Part shown: one piece after another, positions 45,862 through 54,376 of the stretch
Position numbering within the stretch: the first letter of the stretch is position 1
How the letters are laid out: each line of letters begins with the position of its first letter
From: Lentibacillus saliphilus
Lineage (GTDB): Bacteria; Bacillota; Bacilli; Bacillales; Amphibacillaceae
Direction of reading: 5' to 3'
NCBI RefSeq assembly: GCF_019093865.1
Contig: NZ_JABJXD010000006.1
Location: 1-64,000, forward strand
Length of the DNA: 64,000 bases
Made by a program: the position numbers and the translations under genes
Notes under the pieces: generated by a model
Databases searched by the model: none
What the model saw: the letters and a program-made list of their open reading frames with translations, nothing else
What the model was told of the DNA's origin: nothing

Positions 45862-46959
45862 ATGAAGCATTTTGAATATGCAGATGAGAAAATTACAGAC
45901 AAAGAATTAATGATTGCGATGCCATCCGTTGTTATCGGTGTCGGTATTTTATCGATGCCAAAAAAGATTGCGACAGAAACAGAAGCAGCGGATGGTTGGA
46001 TACCACTCGTCGTTGCGGGGCTTTTATTTCTCTTTATGTCATGGGGGTTTGCTAAGTTCGTTGCGCAATTTCCGAATCAATCCTTTCTTGAGTATTCGTC
46101 TCGTATCATCGGTCGTCGGGCCTCAATCCTCATTATTATTGGATATGCTATTCTCGTCGTTTTGGGGATTGCTTCACAAGTAAGGGGGTTAGCGGATGTC
46201 GCTAAGGAATATTTATTTGATCAAACGCCAATTGAAGTCGTTGGACTTTTATATGTATTACTCGTCATTTATGCTGTATGTGGTTCAAGGGCAGCATTGT
46301 TTAGAATGAGCATGCTGTTCTTTCCCATTGTTATTTCAATCACGTTGATCGTACTTGCATTCAGCATGAAGGAATTTGAACTAGGTAACGTGATGCCAGC
46401 TTTTACAACTGATACGAAAGGCTATTTTGAAGCGATGAAGAGCAGCATAAGATCCTATATCGGGTTTGGGATTATTTTGTTTTACATGGTGCTCGTTAAA
46501 CGCCCGGCTAAAGCGCCCAAAATGGTGGCGATTGGGATGGTCATTCCGATAGTCGTTTACATCTTATTATATGTCGTCATAATTGGTATTTTCGGCAATG
46601 CGATTACGTCGAATCTCATTTATCCAACTGTTGAGTTGGCGAAAAATGTCAGCATACCAGGGGAATTTCTCGAGCGGTTTGAATCGATCTTTTTTGTCAT
46701 TTGGATTATGGCGACGTTTACGTCCTCGATATTATTTCTTGATGCGGGTGTCTATGGCTTAACGTCTATTCTAGGAAACAATCGTAAGATTCCAATTGTA
46801 CTGATCCTATCACCCCTCATTTATTTTGTTTCCATGGTTCCGGAAGAATTGCAATACGTTCAGTTATTTGGCATGGTCTGGGGATATTCGCTTTTAATAT
46901 ATACTCTTTCTGTTGTGAGTATTTTGATGATCGTTGCTAAAATTAGGGGGATGATTTAG
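45862..46959 (+). CDS. Spore germination permease, GerB family (B subunit)
   Basis: Subunit B of the germinant receptor, APC-superfamily fold, 365 residues with about 10 membrane helices. Starts with the short cytosolic ITDKELMIAMPSVVIGVGIL, typical of the GerB/YndE family, then FPNQSFLEYSSRIIGR. It is thought to bind the germinant and help open the ion channel. Five bases after the A subunit and adjoining the C subunit, so a tight operon. Germinant not predictable. Confidence 0.95.
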   Translation: MKHFEYADEKITDKELMIAMPSVVIGVGILSMPKKIATETEAADGWIPLVVAGLLFLFMSWGFAKFVAQFPNQSFLEYSSRIIGRRASILIIIGYAILVVLGIASQVRGLADVAKEYLFDQTPIEVVGLLYVLLVIYAVCGSRAALFRMSMLFFPIVISITLIVLAFSMKEFELGNVMPAFTTDTKGYFEAMKSSIRSYIGFGIILFYMVLVKRPAKAPKMVAIGMVIPIVVYILLYVVIIGIFGNAITSNLIYPTVELAKNVSIPGEFLERFESIFFVIWIMATFTSSILFLDAGVYGLTSILGNNRKIPIVLILSPLIYFVSMVPEELQYVQLFGMVWGYSLLIYTLSVVSILMIVAKIRGMI

Positions 46960-48141
46960 GTGAAGCGAACAGCTTTAAGTCTATGTATCATTGTTGCACT
47001 TTTGACAGGATGTTGGGATGTTATTGATATTGAAGATCGAGGGTATATTATTGGAACTGCGATTGACTTAAAGGAGCGAAAGGGAGAAGGGGCGTATAGT
47101 CTGGCGCTCACGAATCAATTTGTTATACCTGGAAATATGACGAGTGCGCCTGGTGAAGGTGGTGGAGGGTCAAAACCATTTACCAATATCACTGTAGATG
47201 GCGAGAGCCTCATGATTATCAATCGCAAAATGGGTGCAGAATCAAGTCGACTGCCTTTTTATGGTCATTTGAAAATGCTCGTTGTTTCTGAAGATATTGC
47301 TAAGGAAAAAGATTTATTTGCTGGTGTGCTTGATTTGTTTATTCGAATGCAGGAAATGCGCCGTGATATTAAACTCATAATTGCAGAGGAGGAAGCAAAG
47401 GACGTCCTAAGCGTTGAACCGGACATTGAAAAAATACCTGCGCTATATCTTGACGCGTTAAGTGAGAATAGTTCAAAAACGATGTCGATGTTAGCGCCAG
47501 TCACAGTTGGAGATGTACATGGATTTTTGCTTAATCATCATAGCTATGCGCTTCCAATGTTGAAGAAGAAAGTTGACAAGCTCGTCCAATATGAAGGTGC
47601 AGCTGTATTTAGTGGTAAGGGAAATAAGCTGGTCGGATCTCTAAATGATCAAGAGACAAAATCGCTTAATTTAGTTACGAAACCTTTTAAAGGCGGAACA
47701 ATTGAATTCGAAATGGATGGACATCCTAGTGTATATGAATTGGAATTTTCAAAGCCAGACATAAAAGTTAAAACAAAAGATCCCCAAAGCATCAGTGTTG
47801 AAGTTAGTGTCACGACTGAGGGGAGTATGGCTGAGATGTTCGGTAGCAAAAGTTTAATTAATGAAAAGGAAATAAGTAAAATACGCACGATCTTAACAAA
47901 GAAGCTTGAGGATCAAATAAACGCGTTAATTAACAAATTACAGCATGAGTTAAATGCAGATTTAATTGGGGTGAATAGTGTTCTGGAGCAGAAGCACCCT
48001 GACATTTGGAAACAAATAAAGGATGATTGGGAACAAGGAGAAGACCTGTTTTCTCAAGTTGATATTAAAGTAAAGGCAACGGCTCATATTCAAAGTGTCG
48101 GGGCATCAGATCGGGCAAGTGATGGAGGAGGAAAAGAATGA
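46960..48141 (+). CDS. Spore germination lipoprotein, Ger(x)C family (C subunit)
   Basis: Lipoprotein of 393 residues on the outer face of the spore inner membrane. Signal peptide with lipobox LLTGC (Cys at residue 18), then the family start WDVIDIEDRGYIIGTAIDL. Three alternating alpha/beta domains follow; a long helix with KEISKIRTILTKKLEDQINALI lies near 305-330. Begins with GTG immediately after the B subunit stop; AGGGGGATGATTTAG supplies the ribosome site. Overlaps the next small gene by 4 bases. Confidence 0.95.
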   Translation: MKRTALSLCIIVALLTGCWDVIDIEDRGYIIGTAIDLKERKGEGAYSLALTNQFVIPGNMTSAPGEGGGGSKPFTNITVDGESLMIINRKMGAESSRLPFYGHLKMLVVSEDIAKEKDLFAGVLDLFIRMQEMRRDIKLIIAEEEAKDVLSVEPDIEKIPALYLDALSENSSKTMSMLAPVTVGDVHGFLLNHHSYALPMLKKKVDKLVQYEGAAVFSGKGNKLVGSLNDQETKSLNLVTKPFKGGTIEFEMDGHPSVYELEFSKPDIKVKTKDPQSISVEVSVTTEGSMAEMFGSKSLINEKEISKIRTILTKKLEDQINALINKLQHELNADLIGVNSVLEQKHPDIWKQIKDDWEQGEDLFSQVDIKVKATAHIQSVGASDRASDGGGKE

Positions 48142-48287
48142 GTTTATGGAAGCAAATTCTATTGACCTTTCAAGAGTGGTTAATCATTTTTTGTACGATT
48201 CTCGCTTTTGTCATTCCGTTCACCATATATAAAATCAACCAAAAACTCCATGAATACGGCGATCCACCTTGGAAGAAAGAAGAGTAG
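48138..48287 (+). CDS. Small single-helix protein, fourth gene of the germination operon
   Basis: A 49-codon frame whose ATG overlaps the C-subunit stop (ATGA), with GGAGGAGG 7 bases upstream. The product starts MSLWKQILLTFQEW, has one hydrophobic helix (LIIFCTILAFVIPFTIY, residues 15-31) and ends in a basic/acidic KINQKLHEYGDPPWKKEE. Small membrane D subunits accompany some ger operons and modulate receptor function; they usually have two helices, this one has one. Position and ribosome site make it a real gene; the D-like role is inference. Confidence 0.75.
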   Translation: MSLWKQILLTFQEWLIIFCTILAFVIPFTIYKINQKLHEYGDPPWKKEE

Positions 48288-48354
48288 CGCTCAAAGTGAC
48301 AGGCGGCATTTAAGGTGATAAAGTTGGGGAGATTATATAATTTGGGGTGAGGAT

Positions 48355-49866
48355 ATGGATGTAACAACTTATAGGTCGTTGGATGCGACTGATCTTGCTG
48401 AAAGGATTCACAAAGGGGAGACGTCAGCTGAAGCAATTATCCAGTGTGCGTTTCAGCAGTTAGACAAGGTCAATTCAGAGCTGAATGCGGTTATACATAA
48501 CCGAAAAGCGCGTGTGCTAAGTGAAGCATGCAATGTAAACAAACAGGATCAAAATCCTTTTTCAGGTGTACCGATGCTGTTGAAAAATATATCTCAAGCA
48601 ATGCAAGGTGAGCCTTTAACATCTGGCTCTCGGTTAATGTCATCTTACGTTGCAGAAGGTCATTCGAATTTTGTAACGAAATTGCTGAACGCGGGCTTTC
48701 TCGTAATGGGGCATACAAATGTTCCAGAGTTTGCCTTGAAAAATATTACGGAATCAAAATTGCATGGGGCAGCGCGAAATCCGTGGAACATTGAGTATTC
48801 GCCAGGGGGCTCTAGTGGTGGTGCAGCGGCTGCGGTTGCTGCAGGAATTGTACCGATAGCTGGTGCGAGCGATGGTGGCGGATCCATTCGCATTCCGGCA
48901 TCATTTACCGGGTTGTTCGGGTTAAAGCCTACGAGAGGGCGTACACCGGTTGGTCCAGGTGCTGGTCGTCAATGGCAGGGGGCATCTATTGATTTTGTAT
49001 TAAGTAGAAGTGTCCGTGATAGTGGTGCGATGTTGGATGTGATGCAGGTCGTTGAGCCTGCCGCTGCTTTTCAGGTGCCCTTATATGAAGGCTCGTATGC
49101 GAATGATATGACAGAGTCGTTTGCGCGTCCGCTTAAGATTGCGTACACGACTGCGTCACCAGTTGGCACACCTGTGTCAGATGATGCTGTTCGCGCTGTT
49201 GAAAAAACGGTGAAATGGCTTGAAAGAGAAGGGCATATCGTTGAAGAACAGGACAACGGTGTTGACGGCATGCAGCTCATGCGTAATTATTTTTTGATGA
49301 ATAGTGGTGAGGTTGCGACGGTCGTTGCCAGTATGGAAGAAAAGCTGGGACGCAAATTGACTGCTGATGATATGGAAATTGAGACGTGGATATTGAATGA
49401 AGCAGGAAAATCGGTATCGGCAGCAGCGTTTTCCGCAAGCTTGGCATCGTGGGATGAAGCGGCAGCACAAATGGCGCGTCTTCATGAAGACTACGATTTT
49501 TATTTAACGCCAACAACTGCATTCACGGCTCCGAGGGTCGGGGAACTCACTTTTTCGGAAGGGGAGCAGCAGCGTTTGCGGAATGAGGTTGCTCAGCTAG
49601 ACGGCGCTGGGCAACAGCAGCTTATTTATGACATGTTTTTGCCAAGCTTGACGTATACGCCTTTTACCCAGCTGGCAAATTTAACTGGACAACCTGCAAT
49701 GTCTTTACCGGTTTACGTCTCAGATAATGGGTTGCCGCTCGGAGTTCAATTCATGGCGCCAAAAGGTGCAGAGCATAGATTGCTTCAGCTCGCATATCAG
49801 GTTGAACAATCAGACATATGGATCGGTATAAAGCCATTACAACAAGTTGAGGAGAATGCTGTTTAA
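48355..49866 (+). CDS. Amidase signature family enzyme
   Basis: Ser-cisSer-Lys hydrolase of 503 residues. The catalytic Lys lies in PMLLKNIS (near 80), the glycine-rich amidase signature in PGGSSGGAAAAVAAG (near 150-165), and the nucleophile Ser in GASDGGGSIRIPASFTGLFG (near 172-191). Length fits GatA-like and 6-aminohexanoate/peptide amidases. No gatB or gatC neighbours, so it is not the tRNA amidotransferase. Substrate unknown. GGGGTGAGG ribosome site; 67 bases after the small germination gene, possibly its own unit. Confidence 0.9.
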   Translation: MDVTTYRSLDATDLAERIHKGETSAEAIIQCAFQQLDKVNSELNAVIHNRKARVLSEACNVNKQDQNPFSGVPMLLKNISQAMQGEPLTSGSRLMSSYVAEGHSNFVTKLLNAGFLVMGHTNVPEFALKNITESKLHGAARNPWNIEYSPGGSSGGAAAAVAAGIVPIAGASDGGGSIRIPASFTGLFGLKPTRGRTPVGPGAGRQWQGASIDFVLSRSVRDSGAMLDVMQVVEPAAAFQVPLYEGSYANDMTESFARPLKIAYTTASPVGTPVSDDAVRAVEKTVKWLEREGHIVEEQDNGVDGMQLMRNYFLMNSGEVATVVASMEEKLGRKLTADDMEIETWILNEAGKSVSAAAFSASLASWDEAAAQMARLHEDYDFYLTPTTAFTAPRVGELTFSEGEQQRLRNEVAQLDGAGQQQLIYDMFLPSLTYTPFTQLANLTGQPAMSLPVYVSDNGLPLGVQFMAPKGAEHRLLQLAYQVEQSDIWIGIKPLQQVEENAV

Positions 49867-49914
49867 ATAAAATGAGGCTCCTCGTATTGTATACTTAGGC
49901 ATTGATTTTAAGTC

Positions 49915-50126
49915 TTCTAAGTGATTTTTTAACATAAATTCAGCTATAACGCCGTTACCTTTCATTGCAGGCGGACGCTACCGCGGTGCTCGCCGATTCT
50001 TTCCGGAATTCCGCCGATATGGACGCGGATCTCGCCGATACTTTCAGTAGTTTCGCCGATTTGGCTGTGGGAGTCGCCGCCTTCCGTTTCAGGTAACTGA
50101 GTATGTGCGTCCATTTCATAAATGAA
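49915..50126 (-). repeat. GC-rich modular repeat element, copy 2 (five modules, inverted)
   Basis: Read on the minus strand it starts GCACATACTCAGTTACCTGA and ends GAAAGGTAACGGCGTTATAG plus TTAAAAAATCACTTAGAA, nearly identical to the flanks of copy 1 (40302-40613) but inverted. Between them are five 21-bp modules beginning GGCGA or GGCGG, against ten in copy 1. Modules here are diverged from each other, not tandemly identical. Copies 1 and 2 lie 9.3 kb apart. Confidence 0.8.
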
Positions 50127-50216
50127 ATTTCCGGAGCGGTCGTATTGTTCTGATTTCCATTTGGTTAAACTCTTTTGTCCAGACCCTTTTAAATTCTCTG
50201 CTGTCGGTATGTTCAT
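49962..50216 (-). CDS. Possible protein with IGE heptad repeats encoded by repeat copy 2
   Basis: An open frame of 84 codons starting outside the repeat at 50216. The N-terminal half (MNIPTAENLKGSGQKSLTKW, residues 1-20, then EQYDRSGNFIYEMD) is normal-looking; the C-terminal half comes from the repeat: AHTQLPETEGGD, then SQIGETTESIGEIRVHIGG and PERIGEHRG, a seven-residue IGE periodicity. No ribosome site is visible before the ATG. The frame equals the interrupted one in copy 1 (AHTELPGTEGG), so some protein-level conservation exists; this may be chance since modules are 21 bp. Translation is doubtful. Confidence 0.3.
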   Translation of the reverse strand: MNIPTAENLKGSGQKSLTKWKSEQYDRSGNFIYEMDAHTQLPETEGGDSHSQIGETTESIGEIRVHIGGIPERIGEHRGSVRLQ

Positions 50217-50224
50217 GCTTTGAC

Positions 50225-50271
50225 TAAAAAACGTCTATTACAGACAATGGTGTCTGAATAGACGTTTTTAA
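50225..50271. terminator. Terminator downstream of the C39-like peptidase gene
   Basis: AAAACGTCTATT / AATAGACGTTTT with an inner CAGACA/TGTCTG stem, A and T tracts on both sides; ends the leftward asnB operon. Confidence 0.85.
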
Positions 50272-50281
50272 CGCTTTATCA

Positions 50282-51028
50282 CTAAAGATCTTTCTTTTTT
50301 ACAATAACGGCATGGCGGCCTAATTGGTCGTAGCTCTTAAAGAAGGCATTTTCATCGTAAATGACCTGACCTTCAAGCGGATTCATCACATGCACGCGAC
50401 CATCTTCCCAGCCTGTTAATACGACGGCATGTAGATTTGTATATGATTCATGAAAATCATTCGTTTCGTTCATGTACCATCCGCCTTTTTTCATTGGTGG
50501 AGATAAATCAAGTGTCACCCATATCACAGAAGGAATCTCCTGCTTTACAAAAGACAGTAGTTCTTCTTTGGTGGCACCACTCTTATTGATGGCTGTAAGC
50601 ATCTCATTTTCTTCTTCAATAATTGTATGAGCTGCTTCTACAATCGGTTCAGCAAACACGTACCACCCACCGACCTCCTGACGAGGATTACCCGCATAAG
50701 CCTTATGAGGATCAGGTCCATAACGACGGCCATCCTGATAGGTAAATTCAGTTTGATTTAAATAAGAATCTGCCATAGTTAACTTAGATACATCGATCCC
50801 ATAATAATTTAACACCGCAGTTAATGATGTGATTTCACAGCCATTAGGTAACTCTGGGTTTTGCATAACAAGAGGAACCTTCATAACAATAGGCTTCCCT
50901 TCTTTAAGCGTATGGACATGACGAGCTGCTTCAGTCTTTTCGCTCGCTATGTATTCAACACTTACCACAATTAGTAGGATGAAAGAGAAATATAAAATGA
51001 GTTGAACGATGTTACGCTTTGAAGTCAT
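50282..51028 (-). CDS. C39-like (peptidase C39_2) membrane-anchored or exported protein
   Basis: A 248-residue protein with an N-terminal hydrophobic helix (about residues 8-28: signal anchor or uncleaved signal) and a papain-like C39_2 domain. Catalytic Cys is in LPNGCEITSLTAVLNYYG, His in NLHAVVLTGW, followed by the Asn/Asp region VMNPLEG. It probably acts outside the membrane. Start: ATG at 51028, or TTG at 51034, which is closer to AAGAGG. Only 14 bases after asnB, hence the same transcript. Substrate unknown; related proteins hydrolyse or merely bind peptides. Confidence 0.85.
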   Translation of the reverse strand: MTSKRNIVQLILYFSFILLIVVSVEYIASEKTEAARHVHTLKEGKPIVMKVPLVMQNPELPNGCEITSLTAVLNYYGIDVSKLTMADSYLNQTEFTYQDGRRYGPDPHKAYAGNPRQEVGGWYVFAEPIVEAAHTIIEEENEMLTAINKSGATKEELLSFVKQEIPSVIWVTLDLSPPMKKGGWYMNETNDFHESYTNLHAVVLTGWEDGRVHVMNPLEGQVIYDENAFFKSYDQLGRHAVIVKKKDL

Positions 51029-51042
51029 TAACAATACGCCTC

Positions 51043-52905
51043 TTATGTTAGTTGATAAAGTTCATTCTCATATGAATATGATATATCTTTAAAATACGTT
51101 TTATACCAAACTAAAAACATAAATATGGTCCATACTTTTCTGCCGTGATTCTTCTTACCTTCGTAATGGTCGTTCAATAACTGCATAATTTCTTCTTGGT
51201 TGAAAAATTGTTTCGTATCGTCATCCATAAAATAAGCTTTAATTTTTTCATAATACTGTTCATCTCGAATCCAATTGCGGATTGGAACTGGGAATCCTAT
51301 TTTTTTACGATTAGCGGATTCTTCCGGCAGTGCTCTGGCCGCAGCTAATCTTAGGGCGTATTTCGTATCTTTTTCATTGACGCGATAATGAGACGGAACT
51401 TCAGCTGCGACTTCCATAACTTTTTTATCTAAGAAAGGAACTCTGAGCTCGATTGAATGCGCCATACTCATCTTATCAGCTTTTAATAAAATGTCATCGA
51501 CTAACCATAACTGAAGATCGAGGTATTGCATTTTCGTAACATCATCATAGTCCTTTGCTTTCTCGAAGTGAGGTCCGACCAAGTCTTTAACAGATGGCCC
51601 ATCAAGATAGTCATCTCTTAAGATGCCTGAAGCCTCCTGTTCGGAAAAAATCTTAGCTTGGCCAATAAACCACTCATCTACTGGTAATCCACCTCTCATT
51701 AGGAAGTTTTTACCTTTAATGTTAGGCAGCTGCTTCGCGATCATGCCTAGCGGTTTACGAAAGAAGCTCGGTAGTTTTTTATACTTTCTTAACAAAGGGG
51801 ATGTTTCATATTCTGCATAGCCCCCAAACAATTCATCTGCACCTTCTCCTGATAAGACGACCGTCACATCACGACTGGCTAATTCAGATAAGAAGTATAA
51901 CGGAACAATGGATGGATTGGAGTGTGGCTCATCCATCATATATTGGATCTCTTCTAATTTGTCAAAGCACTCATCTGGATTGAGAACTTGATTAACATTT
52001 TCAATACCTAAGTGGTCTGATAACAGCTTCGCATTATCGATTTCAGAAAAATTCTGATCACTAAATCCAACTGTAAAGGTTTTATTCGGCTTCAGCACAG
52101 AGGCAACATAGCTTGAGTCTACGCCACTTGATAAGAAGGACCCAACCTTAACATCACTCATTTGGTGGGCATGGACGGACTCTCTAAATGTTTGATCAAT
52201 GCCGTTGACAATATGCTCCAAAGAATCATCTGTTGGATTAAACTGTGGTGTCCAGTATCGATTAATCTCTATTTCACCATCTTGATACACCATATAGTGA
52301 GCAGCCGGTAACTTAAAAACCCCTTTAAAAAAGGTTTCGTTTAATACAGGATACTGAAAGGTTAGATATGGTTTTAAAGCGTCTTTGTTCAGTTCTTTCT
52401 TGAAGTGAGGGTGAGGTAAAAAGCTCTTAATTTCTGAACCAAACAAAAATGAGTCGTTCATTTGACTGTAATAAAATGGTTTAATCCCAAACATATCACG
52501 AGCGGCAAATAATTTTTTCTTAGACTTGTCCCAAATAACGAAAGCGAACATCCCGCGCAGCTTTTCGACGATCGCTTCACCAAATTCCTCATAACCATGT
52601 ACAAGAACTTCGCTGTCGGTATGTGTTTGGAACGTATGTCCATTTTGTATTAAAGCTTCTCTTAACTCTTGGAAGTTGTATATTTCACCATTAAATATTA
52701 AAACAACAGATTGGTCTTCATTATAAATCGGTTGACTGCCATGCTCTAAATCAATAATGCTTAACCGTCTAAAACCGAGCGCAATGTCACCTTCAATAAA
52801 TTGACCAGATGAATCTGGGCCGCGGTGAACAATTTTCTCGGTCATTTGTTCTAATATTTCATTTGGGTTTTCAGTTTTTCCGATAAATCCAGTGAACCCA
52901 CACAT
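51043..52905 (-). CDS. asnB: Asparagine synthase (glutamine-hydrolysing)
   Basis: ATP-dependent amidation of aspartate using glutamine. The 620-residue protein begins MCGFTGFIG (Cys2 nucleophile of the glutaminase domain), has IFNGEIYNFQELR and GDIALGFRRLSIIDL; the synthetase half has the PP-loop SFLSSGVDSSY (near 250-260), DELFGGY and VPFLDKKVMEVA. Length is close to B. subtilis AsnO (YisO, about 614), which is needed for sporulation, rather than AsnH. GAGGGAGATGAG before the ATG. A long inverted repeat lies upstream at 52958-52985. Pairs with the C39-like gene. Confidence 0.93.
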   Translation of the reverse strand: MCGFTGFIGKTENPNEILEQMTEKIVHRGPDSSGQFIEGDIALGFRRLSIIDLEHGSQPIYNEDQSVVLIFNGEIYNFQELREALIQNGHTFQTHTDSEVLVHGYEEFGEAIVEKLRGMFAFVIWDKSKKKLFAARDMFGIKPFYYSQMNDSFLFGSEIKSFLPHPHFKKELNKDALKPYLTFQYPVLNETFFKGVFKLPAAHYMVYQDGEIEINRYWTPQFNPTDDSLEHIVNGIDQTFRESVHAHQMSDVKVGSFLSSGVDSSYVASVLKPNKTFTVGFSDQNFSEIDNAKLLSDHLGIENVNQVLNPDECFDKLEEIQYMMDEPHSNPSIVPLYFLSELASRDVTVVLSGEGADELFGGYAEYETSPLLRKYKKLPSFFRKPLGMIAKQLPNIKGKNFLMRGGLPVDEWFIGQAKIFSEQEASGILRDDYLDGPSVKDLVGPHFEKAKDYDDVTKMQYLDLQLWLVDDILLKADKMSMAHSIELRVPFLDKKVMEVAAEVPSHYRVNEKDTKYALRLAAARALPEESANRKKIGFPVPIRNWIRDEQYYEKIKAYFMDDDTKQFFNQEEIMQLLNDHYEGKKNHGRKVWTIFMFLVWYKTYFKDISYSYENELYQLT

Positions 52906-52957
52906 CTATTCTCATCTCCCTCAATGACTTCATAAAGTACGTTTATATGTATCATTC

Positions 52958-52985
52958 GTTTTAGTCGAAAAATATCGACTAAAAC
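52958..52985. promoter_or_regulatory. 11-bp inverted repeat upstream of asnB
   Basis: GTTTTAGTCGA / TCGACTAAAAC separated by six bases (AAAATA), 53-80 bases before the asnB ATG. No uridine run on the minus strand. It could be an operator (28 bp in total) or an mRNA leader hairpin. Confidence 0.5.
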
Positions 52986-53414
52986 AGTGGTTGAATTAAT
53001 CAACTAATGTATGAGTTTAGTACTATAAGGAAGTGATTCAAAAGACCTTTATAAAAAACCCATCCAAGTTATGGTATAACAAAAAAGATGCTTTTGTCAT
53101 GTCATAAATCCATAAATAGACAAAAATGTTAAATTAGAGGTGTTATTGCTGTTTTTTGTAGATAAATCCGAGTGATTTCTGGAAGTTTTGTGGTAGAGAT
53201 ATCTTTATTTTGCGAGTTTGTTAGATCGAGTTTTCTCTCTCTATGATGTTATATTTTTTCAAGCTAAGGAGATAATAGATCATATACTGTCCTTTTACTT
53301 CATCAAGTCTTTTTAGTATATTAATAGTATCAATGACAACATCATAAGCTATCGGCACATTCATACGGAAATAAGTCAGTCTTTTTTAAAAATAGAGAAA
53401 GAGGAGTCGATTAG
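52986..53414. other. AT-rich intergenic region between asnB and yeaC
   Basis: Divergent promoter region for asnB (minus) and yeaC (plus). I see no ORF with a ribosome site and no RNA motif. AGAGGAG at 53398-53404 is the yeaC ribosome site. Confidence 0.5.
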
Positions 53415-54374
53415 ATGGTTCAAGGAACACTTACATACAATCAAGAGGCTGCAAAAATTATCGATAATATTAATAAAGTTATGGTAGGGAAGGAAGAGAT
53501 CGCAACTTTAAGTCTCGTTGCCTTGCTGGCGGAAGGACATGTGCTTTTAGAGGATGTACCTGGCGTGGGCAAGACGATGCTCGTTCGCACCCTGGCAAAA
53601 TCACTGGATTGTGATTTTAGACGTATTCAATTCACGCCAGACTTATTGCCGTCAGATGTCACGGGTGTCTCTATATATAACCCGAAAGCAATGGAATTTG
53701 AATTTCGTGAAGGGCCGATTTTCGGGAATATCGTCCTTGCTGATGAAATTAATCGGACGTCGCCGAAGACGCAATCGGCATTGCTTGAAGGTATGGAAGA
53801 AAAAAGTGTGACGGCTGACGGTGTGACACTCCCCCTTAAACAACCTTTTTTCGTTATGGCCACACAAAATCCGATTGAATATGAAGGCACGTATCCTCTA
53901 CCAGAGGCACAGCTAGACCGGTTTATTATTAAAATGAAAATGGGTTATCCTTCAATTAATGAAGAACTAGAAATGCTTGAACGGACATCAGAAGGCCATC
54001 CAATAGACACGATCTCAGCTGTTATGAATAAGGAAGAACTGACCTCATTGCAAAAACAGGTTAAAGCTGTATATGTTGATCAAACGGTCCAATCCTACAT
54101 AATCAATCTTGCAGCAGCAACTCGAGTCCATCCGTCTATTTATCTTGGGGTAAGTCCTCGGGGATCAATGGCATTAATGAAAACTGCCAAAGCCTATGCA
54201 TTCATCTGTGGACGTGATTATGTATTGCCAGATGATGTGAAATATTTGGCGCCATATGTGATGACCCATCGTGTCATTCCGACTACGGAGGCAACGTTTA
54301 ATGGAGTGACAGCTGAACAGGTTGTCGCTGACGTGATTAAGCAGACGACGGTTCCGATACGAAAGGACTTTTAA
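53415..54374 (+). CDS. yeaC: MoxR-family AAA+ ATPase (YeaC)
   Basis: Cytosolic AAA+ ATPase of 319 residues. Walker A is EDVPGVGKTMLVR (near 44-56), Walker B VLADEINRTSPKTQSALLEGME (sensor segment ADEINR), sensor 1 FVMATQNPIEYEGTYPLPEAQ. MoxR ATPases act as chaperones that activate partner proteins with von Willebrand-like domains, such as DUF58 proteins. The next gene, two bases downstream, is exactly that, then a transglutaminase. Same order as B. subtilis yeaC-yeaD-yebA before guaA. Confidence 0.95.
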   Translation: MVQGTLTYNQEAAKIIDNINKVMVGKEEIATLSLVALLAEGHVLLEDVPGVGKTMLVRTLAKSLDCDFRRIQFTPDLLPSDVTGVSIYNPKAMEFEFREGPIFGNIVLADEINRTSPKTQSALLEGMEEKSVTADGVTLPLKQPFFVMATQNPIEYEGTYPLPEAQLDRFIIKMKMGYPSINEELEMLERTSEGHPIDTISAVMNKEELTSLQKQVKAVYVDQTVQSYIINLAAATRVHPSIYLGVSPRGSMALMKTAKAYAFICGRDYVLPDDVKYLAPYVMTHRVIPTTEATFNGVTAEQVVADVIKQTTVPIRKDF

Positions 54375-54376
54375 GC

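Noticed and set aside
50282-52905. Lasso-peptide or RiPP cluster (asparagine-synthase-like cyclase plus protease)
   Set aside because: The asparagine synthase has an intact glutaminase domain with Cys2 and normal length; the C39-like protein has a membrane signal and no ABC transporter; no precursor gene or RRE protein is seen.
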